This document shows positions 7,399-16,442 of a stretch of 32,703 nt of DNA, in pieces. The notes under the pieces were generated by a model, which saw only the letters and a program-made list of their open reading frames with translations, ran no database searches and was not told where the DNA came from. The stretch is taken from contig PAYS01000003.1 in assembly GCA_002715265.1 (NCBI GenBank), positions 42,845-75,547 on the forward strand, given 5' to 3'. How positions within the stretch are numbered: the first letter of the stretch is position 1; each line of letters opens with the position of its first letter. The position numbers and the translations under genes are program-made. The stretch comes from Candidatus Pelagibacterales bacterium (GTDB lineage Bacteria > Pseudomonadota > Alphaproteobacteria > TMED109).

Positions 7399-8244
7399 AT
7401 GTTTAATCTTAAAATTTTAGCTTTTTTCTCAAGTTTATTGTCAATGTTATTTATTTCGAATCATGCTTCTGCTGATAATATTGGGCAGGCAGTGCCTTGG
7501 GGGTTAAACTTACGTGAACCTTTCTCAGGCCTTATGGCAGAAATGGTAGTATTTCATAATGGACTATTATGGTTAATTACAATAATTTCTCTTTTTGTAT
7601 TAGCTTTACTAGTTATTATTGTAGTTAAATTTAATGCAAAAGCTAATCCTAAGCCATCTAAGACTACGCATAATACCTTCTTAGAGATTGCATGGACTGC
7701 AATACCAGTATTGATACTGGTTATTATGGCTGTTCCATCATTTAAATTACTCTATAAAACAGATGTAATACCTGAAGCACATATGACTATTAAGGCTATC
7801 GGCCATCAATGGTACTGGTCCTATGAGTATCCTGATCATGGAAACTTCACATATGATGCATGGATGGTTCAAGATGCTGAGGAAATAGAAGGACAAGACA
7901 GACCTTTTACTAGACTTTTAACTACTGACACACAAGTAGTAATACCAGTAGGTAAAGTAATTAGAGTTCAAATGACCTCCACTGATGTACTTCATAGTTG
8001 GACAATTCCTTCGCTTGGTGTGAAGAAGGATGCGGTTCCAGGTAGATTGAATGAGATTTGGTTACAGGCAGATAGAGAAGGTATTTTTTATGGTCAGTGT
8101 TCTGAACTTTGCGGTACTAATCATGGTTATATGCCAATAGAGGTAAGAGCTGTGTCAGAAGAAAAGTTTCTCTCGTGGGTAGAACAAGCCAGAGAGGAGT
8201 ATGCTAAGGTTGGTGAGGATATCGATCTAGCAAATAATAAGTAA
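7399..8244 (+). CDS. ctaC: Cytochrome c oxidase subunit II (CuA)
   Basis: Subunit II of the aa3 oxidase accepts electrons from cytochrome c through the binuclear CuA centre in its periplasmic domain. The 281-residue product has a signal peptide (to about residue 25, ending HASA), two membrane helices (about 50-75 and 90-112), the aromatic electron-entry patch GHQWYWSYEYPD, and the CuA ligands. These are a His in HSWTIPSLG (about 198) and Cys-Glu-Cys-His-Met in CSELCGTNHGYMPI (about 234-245). No C-terminal cytochrome c domain is present, so it is the plain aa3 type. ATG at 7399 has AGAGG upstream. First gene of the ctaCDB-coxF-ctaG-ctaE run. Confidence 0.97.
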   Translation: MFNLKILAFFSSLLSMLFISNHASADNIGQAVPWGLNLREPFSGLMAEMVVFHNGLLWLITIISLFVLALLVIIVVKFNAKANPKPSKTTHNTFLEIAWTAIPVLILVIMAVPSFKLLYKTDVIPEAHMTIKAIGHQWYWSYEYPDHGNFTYDAWMVQDAEEIEGQDRPFTRLLTTDTQVVIPVGKVIRVQMTSTDVLHSWTIPSLGVKKDAVPGRLNEIWLQADREGIFYGQCSELCGTNHGYMPIEVRAVSEEKFLSWVEQAREEYAKVGEDIDLANNK

Positions 8245-8273
8245 TTTTTTTAACAATTAAGTGAGGAAATTAA

Positions 8274-9857
<1,584 letters not shown>

Positions 9858-9862
9858 TTATA

Positions 9863-10774
9863 ATGTTATCTTATGACAAAAATAATTCTTTAAAAGGAAG
9901 CATAGTGAATGTAGCAAGTGCGGAAGATTATATTGAGTTATTAAAACCAAGAGTAATGTCACTAGCTATATTTACAGCTATAATAGGTCTCTTATTGGCT
10001 CCTGGATATATTCATCCTATGCTTGCTATATTTTCCATTATAGCTATTGGAGCAGGGGCTGGAGCAGCTGGTGCGATCAATATGTGGTATGATCATGATA
10101 TAGATTCAGTCATGGATAGAACAAAATTACGTCCCCTGCCTTCAGGAAGAGTTTTACCGCAGGAAGCTCTTTCATTAGGAGTTATTTTAACATTTTTTTC
10201 AGTATTATTCCTGGCTATAGCATCAAACTATATAGCTGCTTTTTTCTTACTTTTATCCATATTGTTTTATGTATTTGTATATACTATTTGGTTGAAAAGA
10301 AAAACTCCCCAAAATATTGTTATAGGAGGAGCAGCAGGTGCTTTGCCTCCTGTAATTGGATGGTTTGCAGTATCTACAGATTTTAGTATATTTCCAATAA
10401 TTTTGTTTTCAATAATATTTTTATGGACACCGCCGCATTTTTGGGCCCTTTCACTTTATAGGTCTGGTGACTATGAAAAAGCCTCAGTTCCGATGCTACC
10501 AGTAATAAAAGGAAAAAAATTTACTCGATTAAATATTTTACTATATTCATTTTCTTTAGTTTTTATTACACCATCTTTATGGTATTTAAACTTACTTGGT
10601 GTTTTTTATGGAATATCATCTTTGGTATTATCCTTAATTTTTGTATATTATGCATATAAAGTTTACCTTAATGAAGAAAGTTCCGCTCCACGTTTATTTA
10701 AATATTCAATTTTATATTTATTCTTAGTATTTTTGCTTATGCCTATTGATCAATTGATAGAAATGGTTTTTTAA
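9863..10774 (+). CDS. ctaB: Heme O synthase (protoheme IX farnesyltransferase)
   Basis: A UbiA-family prenyltransferase of 303 residues with about nine membrane helices attaches a farnesyl group to heme B to make heme O, the precursor of heme A. The aspartate-rich site NMWYDHDIDSVMDRT, followed by RPLPSGR, is the canonical CtaB signature. A second conserved loop (RSGDYEKASVPMLPV) is also present. It starts six bases after the ctaD stop, in the usual alphaproteobacterial order. The heme A synthase that completes the pathway is ctaA, further along the same run. Confidence 0.96.
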   Translation: MLSYDKNNSLKGSIVNVASAEDYIELLKPRVMSLAIFTAIIGLLLAPGYIHPMLAIFSIIAIGAGAGAAGAINMWYDHDIDSVMDRTKLRPLPSGRVLPQEALSLGVILTFFSVLFLAIASNYIAAFFLLLSILFYVFVYTIWLKRKTPQNIVIGGAAGALPPVIGWFAVSTDFSIFPIILFSIIFLWTPPHFWALSLYRSGDYEKASVPMLPVIKGKKFTRLNILLYSFSLVFITPSLWYLNLLGVFYGISSLVLSLIFVYYAYKVYLNEESSAPRLFKYSILYLFLVFLLMPIDQLIEMVF

Positions 10775-10775
10775 A

Positions 10776-10898
10776 ATGGTTGAAAACAATTTAAGAGAAA
10801 AAAAATTAAAAAAAAAGAATTTGGTTATAGCTTTGTTAATAATTTTTATAATTTTTAGTATATATGTTATCTCTATGATAAGAATGGGTGGAGCATAA
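10776..10898 (+). CDS. coxF: CoxF-like small membrane protein, 40 aa
   Basis: ATG at 10776 opens a 40-residue frame ending at 10898, immediately before the ctaG TTG. The product has a highly charged N-terminus (REKKLKKK), a single helix (LVIALLIIFIIFSIYVIS) and the tail MIRMGGA. A small one-helix protein between ctaB and ctaG is annotated CoxF in many Alphaproteobacteria, and position plus architecture fit; the sequence itself is too short for certainty. It was below the ORF-track length limit. Its last codons carry the GGAG ribosome site of ctaG, which suggests translational coupling. Confidence 0.75.
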   Translation: MVENNLREKKLKKKNLVIALLIIFIIFSIYVISMIRMGGA

Positions 10899-11474
10899 TT
10901 GAATAATAAAAATAGAAAATATACTGCTATTGCAGTTGTTGCTATAATATTTGGAATGATAAGTCTTTCTTATGCTGCTGTGCCTTTATATGACTTGTTT
11001 TGCAGAACTACAGGGTTTGGAGGAACGCCAGTAGATGCAAATCAGATATCTGATACTAAAAATACAGAAAATTTAACCATAAATGTGTTGTTTAACTCAG
11101 ATGTAGCAAGAGGATTAAATTGGGATTTTATTCCTACTCAAAGAAAACAAGTAGTAAAATTAGGAGAAAATAATTTAGCTTTCTATAAGGCAAAAAATTC
11201 TTCTAGAGATGAAATTACAGGTGTAGCAACTTTTAATGTAACACCTCCTAAAGTAGGAAAATATTTCACAAAAATAGATTGTTTTTGCTTTGAAGAGCAA
11301 ACTTTAAATAGTGGAGAAGAAGTGGAAATGCCTGTAAACTTCTATATTGACCCTGAAATAGCTATAGACCCTAATACAAAAGATGTAAAATCTATTACAT
11401 TATCATACACTTTCTTTAACTCTTCTGAAGAAAAACAACATAAAGGAAAAATTAAAAAGAATTCTATTGAATAA
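10899..11474 (+). CDS. ctaG: Cytochrome c oxidase assembly protein CtaG/Cox11 (CuB insertion)
   Basis: This periplasm-facing copper chaperone delivers copper to CuB of subunit I. The 191 residues have an N-terminal membrane helix (about 8-28), the conserved Cys35 in YDLFCRTTGFGG, and the copper-binding pair in IDCFCFEEQTL (Cys128, Cys130). MPVNFYIDPEI and a C-terminal Ig-like beta domain complete the family pattern. Start is TTG, abutting the coxF stop with GGAG five bases upstream. Family and role are secure. Confidence 0.95.
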   Translation: MNNKNRKYTAIAVVAIIFGMISLSYAAVPLYDLFCRTTGFGGTPVDANQISDTKNTENLTINVLFNSDVARGLNWDFIPTQRKQVVKLGENNLAFYKAKNSSRDEITGVATFNVTPPKVGKYFTKIDCFCFEEQTLNSGEEVEMPVNFYIDPEIAIDPNTKDVKSITLSYTFFNSSEEKQHKGKIKKNSIE

Positions 11475-11525
11475 GACTAGTATTTTATTTTATAAATAGA
11501 ATATATATTTTTAAAGGAGCATAAA

Positions 11526-12368
11526 ATGTCTAATACAAAAGCAAATCATCCCTATCATTTAGTGGATCCAAGTCCATGGCCACTAGCAGGAGCAATATCA
11601 GCTCTAGTACTAGCAGTAGGAGCTATAATGTACATGCATGAAATTGACGGAGGTTTGGTATTAGGTGTGGGACTTTTAATGTCTTTGGCGACTATGGCTG
11701 TATGGTGGAGAGACGTAATTAAAGAGGCAGAACATGATGGTCACCATACTACTACTGTTCAATTAGGCCTAAGATATGGAATGGTTCTATTTATTGCATC
11801 AGAAGTAATGTTTTTTGTTGCTTGGTTCTGGGCTTTTTTTGATGCGAGCTTTTATGCAGGTGAGGCTATTCAGGAAGCAAGAGTTGCTCATACTGGTGGA
11901 GTTTGGCCTCCACAAGGTGTAGAGGTCTTTGATCCTTGGCATTTACCATTATTGAATACAGTAATTTTATTAACTTCTGGTACTACAGTTACATGGGCAC
12001 ACCATGCGTTAAAAGAGGGTAAAAGAGGAGGTCTTATCTGGGGATTAGTTTTGACCGTCCTATTAGGACTATTGTTTACTGCAGTTCAAGCATATGAATA
12101 TGGGCACGCTGCTTTTGGATTTACAGACGGTATATATTCTTCTACATTTTATATGGCTACGGGATTCCATGGTGCACATGTTATTATTGGATCAATATTT
12201 TTAATTGTATGCCTAGGCAGAGCTTTGGCGGGACATTTTAAACCTGATCATCATTTTGGTTTTGAGGCTGCTGCTTGGTACTGGCATTTTGTAGATGTTG
12301 TGTGGCTATTTTTGTTTTTTGCTATTTACTGGTGGGGAGGACTAGGCGGCACCGTCCACGGTGGCTAA
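11526..12368 (+). CDS. ctaE: Cytochrome c oxidase subunit III
   Basis: A seven-helix subunit III of 280 residues, which stabilises subunit I and supports proton uptake. N-terminal NHPYHLVDPSPWPL, the conserved Glu in ASEVMFFVAWFWAFF, TTVTWAHHAL, GFHGAHVIIG and the terminal YWHFVDVVWLFLF are standard. AAAGGAGC lies upstream of the ATG. Its end overlaps the DUF983 gene by eight bases. Confidence 0.97.
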   Translation: MSNTKANHPYHLVDPSPWPLAGAISALVLAVGAIMYMHEIDGGLVLGVGLLMSLATMAVWWRDVIKEAEHDGHHTTTVQLGLRYGMVLFIASEVMFFVAWFWAFFDASFYAGEAIQEARVAHTGGVWPPQGVEVFDPWHLPLLNTVILLTSGTTVTWAHHALKEGKRGGLIWGLVLTVLLGLLFTAVQAYEYGHAAFGFTDGIYSSTFYMATGFHGAHVIIGSIFLIVCLGRALAGHFKPDHHFGFEAAAWYWHFVDVVWLFLFFAIYWWGGLGGTVHGG

Positions 12369-12729
12369 AAGTAATAAAGTAAGAGATAAAAAAAGTTTAA
12401 AACAAGTTTTTAAGATCATATTCTTTGGGCTGTGTCCCTGTTGTGGAAATGTTAAATTTATCGATATTTTCTTAAGAGTAAGAGAAAAGTGTTTAAATTG
12501 TTCTTACAGTGTAAACTACAATGACATAGGTGATGCAGCAATATGGTTTTCAATGCTTGTTACAAGCATAATTATAGCTTCTGGCGCATTATATATAGAA
12601 TTATTCTTCAAACCTAGCTTATGGGTACATATATTAATTTGGGTACCAACGGTATTGTTTTTGGTTTTTATATTATTAAGATTTTTTAAAATATTATTTA
12701 TTTATATAAATTATGTAAAAAGAGAATAG
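12361..12729 (+). CDS. DUF983 family zinc-ribbon membrane protein
   Basis: A GTG start inside the last codons of ctaE gives 122 residues. Two CxxC-type pairs (CPCCGN and REKCLNC) form a probable zinc ribbon, followed by DIGDAAIWFSM and two membrane helices. This is the DUF983 pattern seen after subunit III and before surf1 in many Alphaproteobacteria, so a role in oxidase biogenesis is likely from context. The molecular function of the family is not established. The eight-base overlap with ctaE implies coupled translation. Confidence 0.9.
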   Translation: MAKSNKVRDKKSLKQVFKIIFFGLCPCCGNVKFIDIFLRVREKCLNCSYSVNYNDIGDAAIWFSMLVTSIIIASGALYIELFFKPSLWVHILIWVPTVLFLVFILLRFFKILFIYINYVKRE

Positions 12730-12738
12730 GAATTTAAA

Positions 12739-13416
12739 TTGAATATAAATAAATTAAAAAGTTATTTAATATTTAATATATGTGCCATTATTATTTTACT
12801 TTCATTAGGTACATGGCAATTAGAGAGGTTGCAGTGGAAAAATAGGTATATTAGTCAAATTGAGACTAAAATTTCTATGCCAGCTATAGAAATAAATGAA
12901 AATAATTCTATATATTTAGATACCTATAAGAATAGAAAAGTTACAATTAAAGGTAGTTATTTATACGATAAAAAAATTACCTTACATTCAAAAGTATATA
13001 ATAAGCTAGTAGGCAAGCATTTGTTAGTTCCTTTAAAGACAGATTATGGATATTTACTGGTTAATAGAGGGTTTATAACTGATGCTGGTTTGAAGAACTT
13101 GAATGAAGATACTGAAGTTTTAAATATTACTGGTATGATAAATTTTTCCTCTAAAAAGCCATATTTTATTCCTAATAATAATTTGCAAAATAATGATTGG
13201 TATTATGTCAATATAAAAGAAATAGGTGAGTACTTAAGTTTAAATTTGCTTGATTATTATTTAATAGAAGAGAATAATTTAGCAGAACCATTTCCAATTG
13301 GAAGTCAATATAATATTGATATACCAAATGATCATTTACAATATGCTTTTACATGGTTTTCTTTAGCTTTAGCTTTATCTATATTTATGCATCTAGTATG
13401 GAGAAAGTATGAATAA
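12739..13416 (+). CDS. surf1: SURF1 family oxidase assembly protein
   Basis: This 225-residue SURF1 homologue helps assemble cytochrome c oxidase, probably by handling heme a. It has the classic two-helix architecture with a large periplasmic domain between them. The N-terminal helix ends LGTWQLERLQWK and the C-terminal one is preceded by NDHLQYAFTWFSLA. The start is TTG with AGGA seven bases upstream. It overlaps ctaA by eight bases. Periplasmic motifs such as LLVNRGFI are typical. Confidence 0.93.
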   Translation: MNINKLKSYLIFNICAIIILLSLGTWQLERLQWKNRYISQIETKISMPAIEINENNSIYLDTYKNRKVTIKGSYLYDKKITLHSKVYNKLVGKHLLVPLKTDYGYLLVNRGFITDAGLKNLNEDTEVLNITGMINFSSKKPYFIPNNNLQNNDWYYVNIKEIGEYLSLNLLDYYLIEENNLAEPFPIGSQYNIDIPNDHLQYAFTWFSLALALSIFMHLVWRKYE

Positions 13417-14356
13417 TTATAAAGTTGATTCAAATTTACAAAAATTAATTCCTTATTTTTCATTAGGTTTGATTATTCTAATAGTTTTACAGATTTCCTT
13501 AGGAGCATCTATTAGGCTCACCGGATCTGGTCTCTCGTGCCCAGATTGGCCATTATGTTATGGTCTATGGATACCTTTAAAAAGTAAATTATTACTTATA
13601 AGTGATTTAAATTATGAATATTATCAAGTTATGTTGGAATGGTTACATAGATTAAATGCAGCATTATTAATAGTACCAGTTACTTTATTTGTATGTATTG
13701 CTATTATGTTGATTAATAAAACAAAAAAGATAAAATATATTGCATCTTTGACTTTATTTGTTCTAATGATGCAAGGTTTGATGGGAGGATTTACTGTTTT
13801 TGATAAAAATTCTCCATGGTCAGTTGCTGTGCATTTAGGACTGGCACTAATTTTATTATTTTTGGTAATTAAAATTCATCTTTTTTCAAAGAATATTATT
13901 TTTGAGCAAATTAATACGGTCCCAAAAGATAATATATATATTTTTATAACGACTATAATTTTTGTATATTTTACAATGTTAATGGGAGCAATAGTCTCTA
14001 AAAGTGGATCATCACTTGCTTGTGATTTATGGCCTTTATGTTCAAGTGATAATATGAGTATATTACAAATTAATAAACTTATTCATATTGTGCATCGTGC
14101 ATTAGCATTAATTAGTGCTTTTTTTGTATTATGGAGTTGTATAGTATTGAGTAAATTAAAAATTAAGTATATTAGCTCTCTTAGATTTTTAATTATAATT
14201 GTATTATTTATGCAAATTTTTATGGGTGCCATGGTAATATTCTTTGAATTAAATATCTTAATAGCTATGATACATCAAATCTTAGCAGTAATATTATTTA
14301 TAATGCTTTCTACAATAATATGGATTAGCTTAGATATTAATAATAAATTAAAATAA
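13409..14356 (+). CDS. ctaA: Heme A synthase CtaA/Cox15, cysteine-pair type
   Basis: This membrane enzyme oxidises the C8 methyl of heme O to give heme A. The 315 residues form two homologous four-helix halves with heme histidines in LEWLHRLNAA (His80), VHLGLALI (His142), HIVHRALALI (His229) and IHQILAVIL. Each half carries a Cys pair in the loop after its first helix: LSCPDWPLC (Cys44, Cys50) and LACDLWPLC (Cys205, Cys211). Cys-containing loops are characteristic of Bacillus, cyanobacterial and gammaproteobacterial CtaA, whereas the Cox15 form I know from most Alphaproteobacteria lacks them. Function is secure; the subtype is noteworthy. Confidence 0.93.
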   Translation: MNNYKVDSNLQKLIPYFSLGLIILIVLQISLGASIRLTGSGLSCPDWPLCYGLWIPLKSKLLLISDLNYEYYQVMLEWLHRLNAALLIVPVTLFVCIAIMLINKTKKIKYIASLTLFVLMMQGLMGGFTVFDKNSPWSVAVHLGLALILLFLVIKIHLFSKNIIFEQINTVPKDNIYIFITTIIFVYFTMLMGAIVSKSGSSLACDLWPLCSSDNMSILQINKLIHIVHRALALISAFFVLWSCIVLSKLKIKYISSLRFLIIIVLFMQIFMGAMVIFFELNILIAMIHQILAVILFIMLSTIIWISLDINNKLK

Positions 14357-14373
14357 TTTTAAGGTTTTGTAAT

Positions 14374-15777
14374 TTGAATTATGTTTCAACTAGAGGTTTA
14401 GTAAATCAAAATAATATGAAGTCATTCAGTGAGGTTACTTTGGAAGGGTTGGCTCCAGATGGAGGGTTATATCTTCCTTTATCTATTCCAAAATTTTCAG
14501 AGTTAGAAATCAATAAATTATCTGATTTATCTTATGTAAATTTATGTGCCAAGATTATTTCATATTATACAGATGAATATTTTACTGAAGATGATATAAA
14601 AACAATGGCTTTTGAGTCTTATAAAAATTTTGATACAGACGATGTAGCTCCTTTAAATTATTTAGATAATAATAAGTACATTCTGGAGTTATTTCACGGT
14701 CCTACATTAGCTTTTAAAGATTTTGCCCTTCAATTATTAAGTAAGGTGTTTGAATCTATTATAGAACGTGATCAAACTAATATTAATATCATAGGTGCTA
14801 CTTCAGGTGATACAGGTTCTGCTGCTATAGAAGCTTTTAAAAATAATAAAAATACTAATATTTTTATTCTGCACCCCAAAAATAAAGTGAGTGAATTTCA
14901 AAGAAGGCAAATGACTACTGTTAGTTCTTCAAATGTTTATAATATTGCAATTGAAGGTAATTTTGATGATTGTCAGGCTTTGGTAAAATCTCTACTAGTT
15001 GATAAAGAATTTAAAAATAAATATAAGTTATCTTCAATAAATTCTATTAACTGGTGTAGAGTTTTAGCTCAAGTCATATACTATTTTTATGCTGCTTTTA
15101 AGTTGAAAAATCATAGTAACATAATTAATTTTTCAGTACCCACGGGAAATTTTGGAGATGCTTATGCAGGTTATATTGCTAAAAAGATGGGATTGCCAAT
15201 AGGTAAGATAATTATCGCCACTAATAGTAATGATATTTTAGCAAGGTTTTTTCAAACTGGTGAATATAGAACAGCAGATGTAGTGCCAACATTGAGCCCT
15301 TCAATGGATATTCAGGTAGCAAGTAATTTTGAGAGGCTTTTATTTGAAATGCTAGATTATGATTATAACTTAGTTAAAGATTATATGAAAAACTTAAGAG
15401 AAGATGGTTATTTTAAAATAAAATCAAATAAATTAATTAAGTACAATAAAACTTTTATTGGTGTAAGTGTAGATGATAATAATACTTTAAATTGTATGAG
15501 AAATGTTTATGAGAACTACGATTTAATTATTGATCCTCATACTTCAGTTGGTATACAAGCTACAAATTATAATAACTTAAAATTAGATGAACCTACTATT
15601 ATATTATCAACTGCACATGCAGTAAAATTCTCAGCAGCAGTTCAAAAAGCTATAGGAGATAAATCGGATTTTTCATCAATTTACAAAAATTTATTTGATT
15701 TGAAAGAAAATTATACTGATTTAAATAACGATTTAACAAAATTAAAGAATTATATTTCAGATAAAATTATAAATTAA
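14374..15777 (+). CDS. thrC: Threonine synthase
   Basis: A PLP-dependent enzyme converting O-phosphohomoserine to threonine. The 467 residues begin MNYVSTRG, the usual ThrC N-terminus, from a TTG start with AAGG upstream. The PLP lysine is Lys115 in HGPTLAFKDFA, and the phosphate-binding segment is GATSGDTGSAA. VPTGNFGDAYAGY and the C-terminal HAVKFSAAV are also family-typical. It lies 17 bases after ctaA, so it may be co-transcribed with the oxidase genes. Homoserine kinase (thrB), which makes its substrate, is about 4 kb away on the other strand. Confidence 0.97.
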   Translation: MNYVSTRGLVNQNNMKSFSEVTLEGLAPDGGLYLPLSIPKFSELEINKLSDLSYVNLCAKIISYYTDEYFTEDDIKTMAFESYKNFDTDDVAPLNYLDNNKYILELFHGPTLAFKDFALQLLSKVFESIIERDQTNINIIGATSGDTGSAAIEAFKNNKNTNIFILHPKNKVSEFQRRQMTTVSSSNVYNIAIEGNFDDCQALVKSLLVDKEFKNKYKLSSINSINWCRVLAQVIYYFYAAFKLKNHSNIINFSVPTGNFGDAYAGYIAKKMGLPIGKIIIATNSNDILARFFQTGEYRTADVVPTLSPSMDIQVASNFERLLFEMLDYDYNLVKDYMKNLREDGYFKIKSNKLIKYNKTFIGVSVDDNNTLNCMRNVYENYDLIIDPHTSVGIQATNYNNLKLDEPTIILSTAHAVKFSAAVQKAIGDKSDFSSIYKNLFDLKENYTDLNNDLTKLKNYISDKIIN

Positions 15778-15797
15778 TTTAAATCAAAATATAGGTA

Positions 15798-16442
15798 GTG
15801 GTATTGACAATTAATAAATATAATTTAATCAAAAAAAAAGCTTTTAAAGGAAATAGACTTAAAAAAATAGCCTATAAATTTAAAGGTATATTTCCTAATA
15901 ATAATATTTTATCAGAAAGATTAATTATTCGACCTCCAAGAAGAAGGGACTGGAAAGCTTGGGTGAAATTAAGAATATCTTCATATGAATTTTTGATTAA
16001 ATGGGAACCTTACTGGGATTTAGATAAATGTAATAGAAGTACTTATATGAGGCAGTTGAGGTTACAAAGGACTAGAGCAGCTTATGACCAAGCATATTCA
16101 TTTTTATGTTTTAGAAAATCTGATAAAAGTTTATTAGGAGGCATTAATATTTCAAATATTGAAAGAGGTGTTATGCAAACTGGTAATATTGGCTATTGGC
16201 TTGGTAAGGATTTTACTTCAAAAGGATATATGTATGAGTCCATTTATACATTATTACCGTACATTTTTGATCAGATTAAGTTAAATAGAGTTCAAGCCTA
16301 TACATTAGAAGAGAATAAGTCCTCTAGAAAATTATTAGAAAGTCTGAACTTTAAAAAAGAAGGTATACTTAGAAATTCAATGAAGATTAATAATGTTTGG
16401 AGAGATCATATATTATATTCAAGGTTAAAAAATGATGATTAA
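15798..16442 (+). CDS. GNAT-family N-acetyltransferase, RimJ/RimL-like
   Basis: This 214-residue GNAT protein resembles the RimJ/RimL group that acetylates N-termini of ribosomal or other proteins. After a basic 35-residue leader comes ILSERLIIRPPRRRDW, then LLGGINISNI, the acetyl-CoA region GYWLGKDFTSKGYMYESI, and LNRVQAYTLEENKSSRKLLESLNF. The listed GTG has AGG only two bases upstream. TTG at 15804 has better spacing from the same AGG and may be the true start. The family is clear; the acceptor is not. In many Alphaproteobacteria an M16 peptidase gene lies between thrC and this gene; here it is absent. Confidence 0.85.
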   Translation: MVLTINKYNLIKKKAFKGNRLKKIAYKFKGIFPNNNILSERLIIRPPRRRDWKAWVKLRISSYEFLIKWEPYWDLDKCNRSTYMRQLRLQRTRAAYDQAYSFLCFRKSDKSLLGGINISNIERGVMQTGNIGYWLGKDFTSKGYMYESIYTLLPYIFDQIKLNRVQAYTLEENKSSRKLLESLNFKKEGILRNSMKINNVWRDHILYSRLKNDD

